Below the pieces are notes generated by a model that saw only the letters and a list, made by a program, of their open reading frames with translations, was not told the DNA's origin and did not search any database. Below are positions 42,623-51,343 of a stretch of DNA of 64,000 bases, in pieces; positions within the stretch are counted from its first letter, which is position 1, and every line of letters starts with the position of its first letter. Origin of the DNA: G963666705 sp963666705 (lineage in GTDB: Bacteria > Pseudomonadota > Alphaproteobacteria > CADEGL01); assembly GCA_963666705.2 (NCBI GenBank), contig CAXXKO010000024.1:276961-340960 (forward strand). The letters are read 5' to 3'. The position numbers were made by a program, and so were the translations under genes.

Positions 42623-43726
42623 CTACGCCTGCAGGAACTCCGTCCAGACATCCAGCATTTCCGTGTCGAGCTCGGGGTCCGAGATCGACGACGGATAGGA
42701 GCGTGCCAGGAAGGCCGGCTGTTCGTCCCAGCGCAGGATCTTCTTTTGGGCGTCCGTCAGGTCCGCGTTCTTGTTGGCCGGCATCGCCCAGTAGCAGTCC
42801 GAGGTCGCGAGGCGGCCCTGTCCCGCCGGGCTGATGATGTAGTCGACGAAGGCCTTGGCCAGGTCCTTCTTCTTGGAATCGGCCATGATCGCCAGGCCCT
42901 GGTCCCACAACAGGCCGCCCTCGTCGAAGATGACCCAATCGAGGGATGGGTCCTCGGTCATGAGGCCGGAGACGGCGAACTCGGCCGCGTTGACGATCAG
43001 GTCCACGTCGCCGTTCACCAGCGCGTTCTGCACCCCGACGATGTCGCCGATCAGCTTGAGCTGGGGCTTGAAGGCCAGCAGGCGCTCGCGGATCTGGCCC
43101 AGGTTCCCGGCGTTGATCTCCGATGGCTTCAGGCCGAGCGAGATGCCGATGAGCTGCATGCAGGGGAAGTAATAGTCGTAGACGGCCATGCGGCCCTTGT
43201 ATTTCTCGTTCCAGAACACCTGAGCGCTGCGCATGTCGGCCGGGTCCACTCGCTCCTTGTTGTAGGCGACGCCGTAGTAGCCGAACTTCTCCGGCACCGC
43301 GTAGAGCTTGCCGTCGACATAGGTGAAGGGGGCCGCCCGCAGCTCGGGGAAGATGTCGCCCCACGGCACCTCGTCGTCGGGGATCTCGGCCAGGATGCCC
43401 GTGCGCCCGACGCGCGGCACGTCCTGGGCATCGACCACGAAGACGTCCCAGTCGCCGGGTTGCGACTGCTCGATCATGGTCAGCGCCGTGCCCGTGCCCT
43501 CGTAGGACTTGACGTTGACGCGGACGTTGTTGGCTTCCTCGAAGGGGGCGATCAGCTTGAGGTCGGCGTGGTCGCACCAGACCAGGATGTTGAGCTCCTC
43601 CTCGGCGCGGGCGCGGCCCGAGGCGAGGATGGCGGGCGCCGCCATGGTGGCGGCTGCACCGGCGAGGAACTTGCGCCGGCTGACCGTGCCCGGTGTCTTG
43701 CGGGTCGTTCTACTGTCGATCGTCAT
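42623..43726 (-). CDS. Extracellular solute-binding protein, spermidine/putrescine type
   Basis: A 367-residue periplasmic binding protein with a twin-arginine signal (SRRKFLAGAAATMAAPAILA) near residues 16-35. The mature part starts EEELNILVWCDHADLKLIAPFEE and has the family's GYYGVAYNKE and FVDYIISPAGQ segments. ATG 43726 follows GGGAGAG. First gene of the importer. The ligand could be a polyamine or another cationic or amino compound; the adjacent catabolic genes suggest a degradable nitrogen compound. Confidence 0.88.
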   Translation of the reverse strand: MTIDSRTTRKTPGTVSRRKFLAGAAATMAAPAILASGRARAEEELNILVWCDHADLKLIAPFEEANNVRVNVKSYEGTGTALTMIEQSQPGDWDVFVVDAQDVPRVGRTGILAEIPDDEVPWGDIFPELRAAPFTYVDGKLYAVPEKFGYYGVAYNKERVDPADMRSAQVFWNEKYKGRMAVYDYYFPCMQLIGISLGLKPSEINAGNLGQIRERLLAFKPQLKLIGDIVGVQNALVNGDVDLIVNAAEFAVSGLMTEDPSLDWVIFDEGGLLWDQGLAIMADSKKKDLAKAFVDYIISPAGQGRLATSDCYWAMPANKNADLTDAQKKILRWDEQPAFLARSYPSSISDPELDTEMLDVWTEFLQA

Positions 43727-44029
43727 TTTTCTCTCCCTGTTGGAATGCTTGCTCGGGTGCCGTTTCTTTGTTTTTCGAATCTCCGGCTCGTCGTTGGCCT
43801 CACGGGTGCGAATGCCCAATTTCACATGGTCCCGGTGCTACCTCACCCTTCGACAGGCTCAGGGTGAGGCCCTCATCCTGAGCGCTTGTCGAAGGACGAA
43901 GTATGAGGGCCGGTCGGGTGGGTTGGCTCAGGGTGAGGCCCTCATGCTGAGCTTCCTCATCCTGAGCGCTTGTCGAAGGACGAAGTATGAGGGCCGGGGG
44001 GATGAACCGCACTGTCGAGTGATCGAACA
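43727..44029. repeat. Intergenic repeat cluster (GCTTGTCGAAGG-type)
   Basis: No gene. CCTCACCCTTCGACAGGCTCAGGGTGAGG occupies 43841-43869 and is a near palindrome. A 42-bp unit beginning CCTCATCCTGAGCGCTTGTC occurs at 43871-43912 and, exactly repeated, at 43955-43996 (84-bp spacing). The same family recurs at 46360-46550 on the other side of the MBL and glutamine-synthetase-like genes. Confidence 0.85.
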
Positions 44030-44791
44030 CTATCTTTCGGCTCCCGTTTCCGCCGGGCAGCCGGGCTTGCGCCGGCCGGCCACGTAGTCGTCGATGAGCT
44101 CGAGGAAGCGCGCGCGGCCGAAGCTCTCGTGGTGGCCGCCATGCACCGTCTCCACGGGCAGCGGGCGCAGCCGCTCCATGCTCTCGACATAGTCCGCGAC
44201 ATCCGAGTGATAGAGGTCGTCGTACATCTCGCCGTCGTAGATCACGTCGCCCGAGAGCAGTACGCCCGTGGCCGCCTCCCACAGCACGATGCTGCCGGGC
44301 GAATGGCCGGGCAGGTGCATGACTTCGAAGTGCCGGTCGCCCAAATCCACCACGTCGCCATCGTCGATCAGGCGGGTCGGCGGGGCGGGACGGATCGTAT
44401 ATTCGGCCGGGTCGAAATCGGCGTCGGGATAGGCGTCGAAGATGGCTTCCGAGACGTAGCGCTCGATGACCGTGTTCTCGCGGTCGGGCGCCGTCAGGAT
44501 ATCGGCCTCGGCCGGGTGGGCGAGGCGCTCGGCGAACTCGTAATGGCTGCCCACATGGTCGAAATGGCTGTGACTGGCGACGCAGAGGACGGGCTTCTCC
44601 GTGACCAGCGCCACGTGCTCGCGCAGGCTCTTGATGCCCATGCCCGAATCGAGGAGCAGGTTGCGCCTCCGCCCGCGCACGTGCCACATGTTGCAGCGTA
44701 TGCCGGGGAAGACGTGGGGCTCCCAGATGAGGGTCACGTCGTCGCCGTAGCGTCGCGTCTCGAACCAGCGGTCTGCGATCGGCATTGCCAT
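44030..44791 (-). CDS. MBL-fold metallo-hydrolase
   Basis: A 253-residue metallo-beta-lactamase-fold enzyme. The zinc motif is SHSHFDHVGSH (HxHxDH) at about residue 74; further ligands are in HLPGHSPGSIVLW, LLSGDVIYD and VHGGHHESFG. Such enzymes hydrolyse thioesters, lactones or esters. ATG 44791 or the ATG two codons later could be used; neither has a clear ribosome-binding site. It is divergent from the glutamine-synthetase-like gene about 120 bp away and may belong to the same pathway. Confidence 0.85.
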   Translation of the reverse strand: MAMPIADRWFETRRYGDDVTLIWEPHVFPGIRCNMWHVRGRRRNLLLDSGMGIKSLREHVALVTEKPVLCVASHSHFDHVGSHYEFAERLAHPAEADILTAPDRENTVIERYVSEAIFDAYPDADFDPAEYTIRPAPPTRLIDDGDVVDLGDRHFEVMHLPGHSPGSIVLWEAATGVLLSGDVIYDGEMYDDLYHSDVADYVESMERLRPLPVETVHGGHHESFGRARFLELIDDYVAGRRKPGCPAETGAER

Positions 44792-44912
44792 GAGCTGTTT
44801 TTAGCCCATGGCGGCAATCACGGCTAGATGGGGTGCGAGGATTTCGGCTGTCACGGGCGCACCGATCCGGTAACAATGGCGCCCGCCAGTACGTAGGGGG
44901 AGAGCGGGCCGC

Positions 44913-46274
44913 ATGTCGGATATCGCGGACAAGAAGCGGGAACTGATCGAGGCGGGGGTCAGGTATTTTTTCGGCGCCTATGTGGACCTCCACGGGGTGC
45001 CCAAGTCCAAGGCCGTGCCGATCGAGCACCTCGAGGATGCGCTTGCGGGCTCCGAGCTCTACACGGTCGGCGCGCTCGAGGGCATGGGCGAATTGGGTCC
45101 CAACGAGGACGAGGTCATGGGCGTGCCCGACCTCGCGACCCTGACGATCCTGCCCTGGGACAAGCGCTACGCCGTTGCGGCGGCCGACCTCACCTTCGTG
45201 GGCGAGCCCTACAGCCACGATTCGCGCGCGGTCCTCAAGCGCCAGGTCGCGGCGGCGGCGGCGATGGGCTTGCGCCCCAACATGGGCATCGAGCCCGAAG
45301 TCTACGTCATTCGCGAGACCGACGGCGAATGGCGGCCCTTCATCGCCGACGACCTCGTGAACCTGCCCACCCGGGGCTACGACCTCGAGGCGACCATGCA
45401 GGCCGACGCCTTCCTCGCACCCATGGTCGGCTACATGAACGAGCTCGGCTGGGACGTCTATTCCTTCGACCACGAGGGCGGCGACGGCCAGTACGAGTTC
45501 GACTTCGCCTATACCGATGCCCTCGGCATGGCTGACCGCATGCTGGTGTTCCGCCTCATGGCCAAGCACGTGGCGCGCTCGATCGGCTGCGTCGCCAGCT
45601 TCATGCCCAAGCCCTGGTCCGACGGCTTCGGCTCGGGCGCCCATTTGAACGCGAGCCTCGCGGACATGGCGACGGGCCGCAACATGTTCGCGGCGGGCGA
45701 CGGACTGGCCCCGCGCGGCGATCGCGGCTACACCGACCTCGCCTACCACTTCACGGCCGGCGTCCTGCGCCATGCCGAGGCGATCACCGCCGTCGTCTGC
45801 CCCACGGTCAATTCCTACAAGCGCCTCTTCCCCTATGGCCGCATGCGCGAGATGAGCTGGGCGCCGGTCTACCAGGCCTACGGCCACAACAACCGCACCC
45901 TCATCTGCCGTCTGCCCATGAACCGGCATTGCCTGGAGGTGCGCCACGTCGACAGCGCCTGCAACATCTATCTCGGCGCGGCCCTGACCTTCGCCGCCGG
46001 CCTCGCCGGCATCCGCGAGAAGCTGGACCCGGGCGCGGCGATCGAGTTCGATACCTACACGGTCGAGGAATCGGAGTTGGCGAAGATGGGTGCCCCGCGC
46101 CTGCCCCGCACCCTGGCCGAGGCCCTCGATGCCTTGGAGGGGGACGCGCTGGCGAAGGAGGTCCTGGGCGCGGAGTTCCACGCCACCTTCCTCAAATACA
46201 AGCGCGCCGAGTGGGAGGAATACTGCATGGCCGTGAGCCAGTGGGAGCGCGAGAAGTACCTGCGCCTGTGGTGA
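44913..46274 (+). CDS. glnT: Type III glutamine-synthetase-like ligase (GlnT/GmaS group)
   Basis: A 453-residue glutamine-synthetase-fold enzyme. The ATP/metal motifs are seen as IEPEVYVI, FDHEGGDGQYEFDF and GSGAHLNASL, with NRHCLEVRHVDSACNIYL in the substrate region. The length and motifs fit the GlnT group, which includes gamma-glutamylmethylamide synthetase. It probably ligates glutamate to an amine released or imported by this locus rather than making bulk glutamine. ATG 44913 follows GGGGGAGAG. Confidence 0.82.
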   Translation: MSDIADKKRELIEAGVRYFFGAYVDLHGVPKSKAVPIEHLEDALAGSELYTVGALEGMGELGPNEDEVMGVPDLATLTILPWDKRYAVAAADLTFVGEPYSHDSRAVLKRQVAAAAAMGLRPNMGIEPEVYVIRETDGEWRPFIADDLVNLPTRGYDLEATMQADAFLAPMVGYMNELGWDVYSFDHEGGDGQYEFDFAYTDALGMADRMLVFRLMAKHVARSIGCVASFMPKPWSDGFGSGAHLNASLADMATGRNMFAAGDGLAPRGDRGYTDLAYHFTAGVLRHAEAITAVVCPTVNSYKRLFPYGRMREMSWAPVYQAYGHNNRTLICRLPMNRHCLEVRHVDSACNIYLGAALTFAAGLAGIREKLDPGAAIEFDTYTVEESELAKMGAPRLPRTLAEALDALEGDALAKEVLGAEFHATFLKYKRAEWEEYCMAVSQWEREKYLRLW

Positions 46275-46359
46275 GGGTGGGGACGGTAGGCGCGCCGGAA
46301 GCCCTCTGCTAACCTCCCCGGCGGCCGGTGAGGCTGATGCGTGGTGATCCGGGGGCCGC

Positions 46360-46552
46360 CGCCGGCCCTCATACTTCGACAGGCTCAGCATGAGGGCCTC
46401 ACCCTGAGCTTGCCGAGGGACAAAGGGCGAGGTAGCTGGCACGGTCCAGCGAAGGCCTCACCCTGAGCCTGTCGAAGGGCGAGGCGGGTGGCACGGTCCA
46501 GCGAGAGCCTCACCCTGAGCCTGTCGAAGGGCGAGGTAGCTGGCACGGGCTT
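46360..46552. repeat. Intergenic repeat cluster with three tandem CCCTGAGC units
   Basis: GCCTCACCCTGAGC units start at 46396, 46455 and 46507 (spacings 59 and 52 bp). Each contains CTGTCGAAGGGCGAGG or a variant and the shared linker TGGCACGG. A reverse-oriented ACTTCGACAGGCTCAGCATG precedes them. No gene lies in 46275-46600. Confidence 0.85.
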
Positions 46553-46600
46553 CGGGGAGTCGGAGAGCTGGACGCCGTCGGTCGAGAGGGGAAAGCAGCC

Positions 46601-47779
46601 ATGGCCATGACTGGGATATTCGACCCCAAGAGCTACGACGCCTTTCGCGCGCCCATGATGGACGCCGAGACCATGCCCACCTGGTGCTACACATCGCCCG
46701 ACTTCTACCGGCGCGAGGTCGAGGCCATCTTCATGAAGGTGTGGAACTTCGTCGGCCGCACCGACCAGGTGCCGGGCCCGGGCGACTATACCGCCTTCGA
46801 TTTCGCCGGCGTGCCGCTCGTCATCCTGCGCGACCGCGAGGGCGCGGTGCGCGCCTTCGCCAATACCTGCCGCCACCGGGGCTCGCTTTTGCTGGAGGCT
46901 GGCGCCGGCACCTGCCGCGGCATCAAGTGCCCCTACCACGGCTGGGTCTACGGCCTCGACGGGGCGCTGACGGGTGCGCCCGACATGGAGAAGACCGTGG
47001 GCTTCAGCCGCGCGGACCACGGCCTCATCCCCATCCGGCTCGAGACCTGGGGCGGCTTCATGTTCGTGAACTTCGAACCCGATGCCGGGCCGCTCACGGA
47101 CTATCTCGGCAGCCTGCCGGCCATGCTCGCCTCCCACGACCTCGAGAACATGGTCACCACCCGGCGCAAGGAATTCACCATCGAGAGCAACTGGAAGCTC
47201 TTCGTCGAGAACGCCATGGAGGCGTACCATATCCCCACCGTCCACGGCGGCACCCTCGCCAAGCACAAGGCCAAGAAGAAGCGCGAAGCCCTGCCCCCGG
47301 CGGATAGCGAGTTCGTCTATCTCTACACCACCCAGAAGGGCTCCCGCGCGCTGCTCCCGGGCGAGACGGGCTTCCCCGAGATCGCGAGCCTTGACGAGAA
47401 GGCGAGGGGGGGCTCCTACTACCCGCTCATCTACCCGAGCACCATGTTCTGCTGCACCACCGACTGCATGTGGTATCTCGAGGTCCACCCCCTGGGGCCG
47501 ACGCGCATGAAGCTGATCCACGGCGCCGTCTTCCCCAAGGTCACCGCCGAGCGGGACGATTTCGACGAGGTCGTGCAAAAGTACTACCACCGCTGGGACG
47601 TGACGGCGGTGGAGGACAACGACATCTCCGAGACCCAGCAGAAGGGCATCGAGTCGCCCCTCGCGCGGCCTGGGCGACTGTCCCATATGGAGCCGCTCGT
47701 CCATACCATCGGCAACTGGGTGCTCGACCGCGTGCTGGGCGAGGAGACGCCCGCCGGCCGCGGCCTGGCCGGCGACTGA
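46601..47779 (+). CDS. Rieske non-haem iron oxygenase, alpha subunit
   Basis: A 392-residue ring-hydroxylating-type oxygenase. The Rieske cluster ligands are CRHRGSLLL and CPYHGWVYG (C-x-H...C-x2-H, about residues 90-114). The mononuclear iron site is ENAMEAYHIPTVHGG (two His) with a later Asp in EDNDISET. Relatives include carnitine, betaine and quaternary-amine demethylating oxygenases as well as aromatic ones. No reductase gene is adjacent. ATG 46601 follows GAGAGGGG. Confidence 0.88.
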   Translation: MAMTGIFDPKSYDAFRAPMMDAETMPTWCYTSPDFYRREVEAIFMKVWNFVGRTDQVPGPGDYTAFDFAGVPLVILRDREGAVRAFANTCRHRGSLLLEAGAGTCRGIKCPYHGWVYGLDGALTGAPDMEKTVGFSRADHGLIPIRLETWGGFMFVNFEPDAGPLTDYLGSLPAMLASHDLENMVTTRRKEFTIESNWKLFVENAMEAYHIPTVHGGTLAKHKAKKKREALPPADSEFVYLYTTQKGSRALLPGETGFPEIASLDEKARGGSYYPLIYPSTMFCCTTDCMWYLEVHPLGPTRMKLIHGAVFPKVTAERDDFDEVVQKYYHRWDVTAVEDNDISETQQKGIESPLARPGRLSHMEPLVHTIGNWVLDRVLGEETPAGRGLAGD

Positions 47780-47826
47780 GCGACTGGATCGGGATTTCCG
47801 AGGAACGAGAAGGGGGAGGGGGCGCC

Positions 47827-49002
47827 ATGCCGCCGTTCGAGACAGGGGAATACCAGGGCCGCCTGACCAAGGCCAAGGCCAGCATGGCCGAGAAGGGGAT
47901 CGAGGTCCTGCTGATCACCGATCCCGGCAACATGAACTACCTCTCGGGCTACGACGCCTGGTCCTTCTACGTGCACCAGGTGCTGATCGTGGCCCAGGAC
48001 CGCGACCAGCCCATCTGGCTCGGCCGCGCCCAGGACATGAACTGCGCCTATGCCACCACCTATCTCGACCGCGACAACATTCTCGGCTATCCCGACCACT
48101 ACGTGCAGTCGACCGAGCGCCACACCTACGATTTCATCGCCGCCTACCTGGCCGAGCAGGGCTGGGCCAAGGCGGCCGTCGGCACAGAGATGGACAACTA
48201 CTACTACACGGCCGCCTGCCAGGCGGCGATCGAGGCCGGTCTGCCCAATGCCAGCTTCAAGGACGCGACGGCCCTCGTGGGCTGGGTCCGCGCCGTCAAG
48301 TCCGAGCGCGAGATCGGCTACATGAAGGAGGCCGCGCGCATCATGGAGATCATCATGCGGACGGCCATCGACGCGGTCGAGCCGGGCGTGCGCCAGTGCG
48401 ACGCGGTGGCCGAGATCCTGCGCGCCCAGGCGCGCGGTACCGAGGCCTATGGCGGCAGCTATACGGGCATCCTGCCGCCCCTCCTGCCCACCGGCAAGGG
48501 CACCAGCGCGCCCCATCTCACCTGGACCGACGAGCCCTTCCGCACGGGCGAGGGCACGATCCTCGAACTGGGGGCGTCGCGTCACCAGTACCATTGCCCC
48601 ATGGCGCGCACGGTCCATCTCGGCACGCCGCCCAAGAAGCTGGCCGATACGGCGAAGGTAGTGGTCGAGGGCCTCGAGGCCGCCCTCGAGGAAGCGCGGC
48701 CCGGCACCACGGCCGAGGCGGTGGAGGGCGCGTGGCGCGCCGTCATCTCGCGCCACGGCATCGAGAAGGCGTCGCGCATCGGCTACTCGACGGGGGTCAA
48801 CTACCCGCCCGACTGGGGCGAGCACACCATCAGCTTGCGCCCCGGCGACAAGACGGTGCTGGAGCCCAACATGACGATCCACTGCATCGGCGGCATCTGG
48901 GAGGACGACTGGGGCGTCGAGATCAGCGAGTGTTTCCGCGTGACCGAGACCGGCTCGGCGACCTTCTGCGACTTCCCCCGCCAGCTGTTTGTCAAGGACT
49001 AA
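47827..49002 (+). CDS. M24-fold hydrolase, ectoine hydrolase (DoeA)/creatinase-like, copy 1
   Basis: A 391-residue pita-bread-fold enzyme. An N-terminal creatinase domain (GIEVLLITDPGNMNYLSGYD) is followed by GYPDHYVQSTERH, typical of ectoine hydrolase-like proteins. The C-terminal catalytic domain lacks the usual metal ligands: where metallopeptidases have two Asp, it reads LELGAS...YHCPMART. That suggests metal-independent amide or C-N hydrolysis as in creatinase. Start ATG 47827 has GGGGGAGG upstream. A paralogue follows after 5 bp. Confidence 0.8.
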   Translation: MPPFETGEYQGRLTKAKASMAEKGIEVLLITDPGNMNYLSGYDAWSFYVHQVLIVAQDRDQPIWLGRAQDMNCAYATTYLDRDNILGYPDHYVQSTERHTYDFIAAYLAEQGWAKAAVGTEMDNYYYTAACQAAIEAGLPNASFKDATALVGWVRAVKSEREIGYMKEAARIMEIIMRTAIDAVEPGVRQCDAVAEILRAQARGTEAYGGSYTGILPPLLPTGKGTSAPHLTWTDEPFRTGEGTILELGASRHQYHCPMARTVHLGTPPKKLADTAKVVVEGLEAALEEARPGTTAEAVEGAWRAVISRHGIEKASRIGYSTGVNYPPDWGEHTISLRPGDKTVLEPNMTIHCIGGIWEDDWGVEISECFRVTETGSATFCDFPRQLFVKD

Positions 49003-49007
49003 CCCCA

Positions 49008-50177
49008 ATGGCCAATTTCGAGAGAGCCGAATATCTCGACCGCCTCGCCCGCGCCAAGGCCCGCATGGAGGCGGCCGGCATCGAGGTCCTGCTCGTCAAC
49101 GACCCCGCCAACATGGGCTACCTCTCGGGCTACGACGCTTGGTCCTATTACACGCCCCAGCTCCTCATCGTGGTGGCGGACGAGGAGGAGCCCATCTGGC
49201 TCGGCCGCGGCATCGACGCCAACTGCGGCCACGTCACCTGCTTCATGAAGCCCGGGAACGTGCTCGGCTACCCCGACCATTACGTCCAGTCGACCGAGCG
49301 CCACCCCATGGACTACATGGCCGCCTTCCTCACCGACCGGGGCTGGGGCGGCCGCGCCATGGGTGTGGAGATGGACAGCTACTTCTATTCGGCCGCCGCC
49401 CACGCGGCCCTGCGCAAGGGCCTCCCCAACGCTACCTTCAAGGCCGCCGACGGCCTCGTGAACTGGGTCCGGGTGGTCAAGTCCGCGCGCGAGATCGAAT
49501 ACATCACCCGCGCCGCGCGCATCGTCGAGCGCACCATGACCGTGGCCATCGAGAACATCACCCCCGGCGTGCGCCAGTGCGACGTGGTGGGCGAGATCCT
49601 GCACACCCAGGTGAGCGGGACGCCCGAATTCGGCGGCGACTACCCCGCCGTCATGCCGCTCCTGCCGACGGGGGAGTGGAGTGCGGCCCCCCACCTCACC
49701 TGGTCCGACAAGCCGTTCGAGAACGGTGGCGGCACGGCCATCGAGATCGCCGGCTGCCACCGGCGCTACCACTGCCCCATGGCCCGCACCGTATGCCTGG
49801 GCGAGCCGCCCGGGGAAGTCCGCGACACGGCCGCCTATGTGGTCGAGGGCCTCGAGGCCGCGCTCGAGGCGGCGCGGCCGGGCGCGACGGCCGAGGATGT
49901 GGAGGCCGCCTGGCGCAAGGCCATCGCGGGCAGCGGCATCGAGAAGGACTCCCGCATCGGCTATTCCATCGGCCTCGCCTATCCCCCCGACTGGGGCGAG
50001 CGCACCATCAGCCTGCGCCCGGGCGACAAGACCGTGCTCGAGGCCGACATGACCCTCCACTGCATCCCCGCCATCTGGCTCGGCCAATGGGGCATTGAGA
50101 TCAGCGAGTGCTTCCGCGTGACCGAGCGGGGCGGCGAAGCCTTCTGCAACGTGCCGCGGCAGCTGTTCGTGAAGTAG
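49008..50177 (+). CDS. M24-fold hydrolase, ectoine hydrolase (DoeA)/creatinase-like, copy 2
   Basis: A 389-residue paralogue of the preceding gene, alike from end to end (LLVNDPANMGYLSGYDAWS, GYPDHYVQSTERHPMDYM, SLRPGDKTVLEADMTLHC). It also lacks the metal Asp pair (IEIAGC...YHCPMART). The pair may form a hetero-oligomer or act on successive substrates. ATG 49008 is 5 bp after the previous stop, so they are co-transcribed. Confidence 0.82.
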   Translation: MANFERAEYLDRLARAKARMEAAGIEVLLVNDPANMGYLSGYDAWSYYTPQLLIVVADEEEPIWLGRGIDANCGHVTCFMKPGNVLGYPDHYVQSTERHPMDYMAAFLTDRGWGGRAMGVEMDSYFYSAAAHAALRKGLPNATFKAADGLVNWVRVVKSAREIEYITRAARIVERTMTVAIENITPGVRQCDVVGEILHTQVSGTPEFGGDYPAVMPLLPTGEWSAAPHLTWSDKPFENGGGTAIEIAGCHRRYHCPMARTVCLGEPPGEVRDTAAYVVEGLEAALEAARPGATAEDVEAAWRKAIAGSGIEKDSRIGYSIGLAYPPDWGERTISLRPGDKTVLEADMTLHCIPAIWLGQWGIEISECFRVTERGGEAFCNVPRQLFVK

Positions 50178-50262
50178 GGGCCTGCCCTCCGACCTTCAGT
50201 CGGCCGAAGCCGACTTTCGGTCGGCGAAGGCCGAAGCCTTGGCGAAGGAGGGTGCCACCACA
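50178..50262. repeat. Palindromic intergenic element after the hydrolase pair
   Basis: CCCTCC at 50186 and GGAGGG at 50248 bracket internal inverted segments (CAGTCGGCCGAAGCCGACTT, then TCGGTCGGCGAAGGCCGA). It may fold into a branched hairpin and act as a terminator of the catabolic operon. Confidence 0.5.
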
Positions 50263-50274
50263 GCGGGGACAGGC

Positions 50275-51204
50275 ATGACGAACACGAGCGGTTTGCGAAT
50301 CGGTCTTTCTCTTCCGATCTTCGAGAAGGGCGGTGAAAGCCCGACTTGAGCGACGATCCAGCGCTTCGCGATCGAGGCCGAGGCCGCCGGCCTGGATTCG
50401 CTGTGGCTCGCCGATGATCCGTTTCACCGTCCCTTGGGTCTCACCGATAGCATTCCGGTGCTCAGCCTCATCCCGACCGCGGCCGCCGTCCTCGCGGTGA
50501 CGCGCTCGATTCATGTCGGCTCTCTCGTTGCCAATGTGCATTTTAGGTCCCCGGCGATGCTGGCAAAGGACGCGGATACCCTCGCCATCCTCAGCGACGG
50601 GCGCTTCATCCTCGGGCTGGGCGCGGGCGGAGGCGACGATCGGCCCCAACACGAAGCAATGGGCGTGATCTGGGAGAAGCGCTATGCCGCCTTCGAGGAG
50701 GCCGTGGAGATCGTCACGACCCTGCTTCGCACCGGGGAGGCCGACTTCGTCGGGGCGCACTACTCGGCGCAAGGCGCGGTCTTAGCACCCCGTGGCCCGC
50801 AGCCAAGGGGGCCGAAGATCCTGATCGGCGGCCAAGGGCGACGAATCATGCGAATCACGGCGGAGCGCGCCGACATGTGGAATGCGTTCTTCGCCGGATA
50901 TCGGGGCCTGGAGACGCTGCCCCCCCTGCTGCGGCAGCTCGACGAGGCCTGCGAGAAGGCGGGGCGGGAGCCCGCCTCGCTGAAACGCTCCGTGGTGCTC
51001 GCGGTCGCCTTCGGCGACCATCCGGTCCTCGCCGGCTCGAAGGTTGTCCCGGTCGACGGCATCCGCGGCGACCCCAACCGGATCGCGGACGAGATTCTCG
51101 AAACCGCCGCCCTTGGACTCTCGGAGATCCAGATCCAGCTCGCGCCCATGAACCTCTGGGCGCTCGAGCGATTCACCCACGTCCTGTCGGTGATCCGCGG
51201 CTGA
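50275..51204 (+). pseudogene. Luciferase-like (LLM) flavin-dependent oxidoreductase with in-frame TGA
   Basis: ATG 50275 begins MTNTSGLRIGLSLPIFEKGG, the normal N-terminal strand of an LLM flavoprotein. Codon 25 (50347-50349) is TGA where related proteins usually carry Trp (SPT-stop-ATIQRFAIEAEAAGLD). The same frame then runs without interruption to 51204 with typical LLM segments (DGRFILGLGAGGG, IGGQGRRIMRITAERADMW). A TGG to TGA transition explains it. A shortened product from an internal start would lose the first strand and is unlikely to work. Confidence 0.82.
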
Positions 51205-51270
51205 CGTAGATGGCCGTCGTCGTCGAGGGCCTCGAGGCGGCCTGAATTCCCGCAACTATGTCAGGGTAAT
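51205..51270. other. Short spacer with possible hydrolase-gene scrap
   Basis: No gene. GTCGTCGAGGGCCTCGAGG at about 51219 matches a stretch found in both hydrolase genes (encoding VVEGLEA) and is followed by a stop, so it may be a small duplicated scrap; the match is too short to be certain. Confidence 0.3.
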
Positions 51271-51343
51271 TGTCCGTCGTCAAAACATTTGGGACTGTTG
51301 AGCCTGTTTTATAACGGAGGATCTGGCTCATCTTGGATTGATG

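Noticed and set aside
43841..43996. CRISPR-like array
   Set aside because: Repeat units are few, irregular in spacing and palindromic without unique spacers; no cas genes are present.
43800..46442. 880-codon minus-strand frame across the repeats, MBL gene and glnT
   Set aside because: It crosses two genes in wrong frames and intergenic repeats; no domain is recognisable.
50347..50349. TGA read as tryptophan or selenocysteine
   Set aside because: TGA is used as an ordinary stop by many neighbours (for example xseB and tlyA), no SECIS-like hairpin was recognised, and two neighbouring genes have other nonsense codons, so mutation is simpler.
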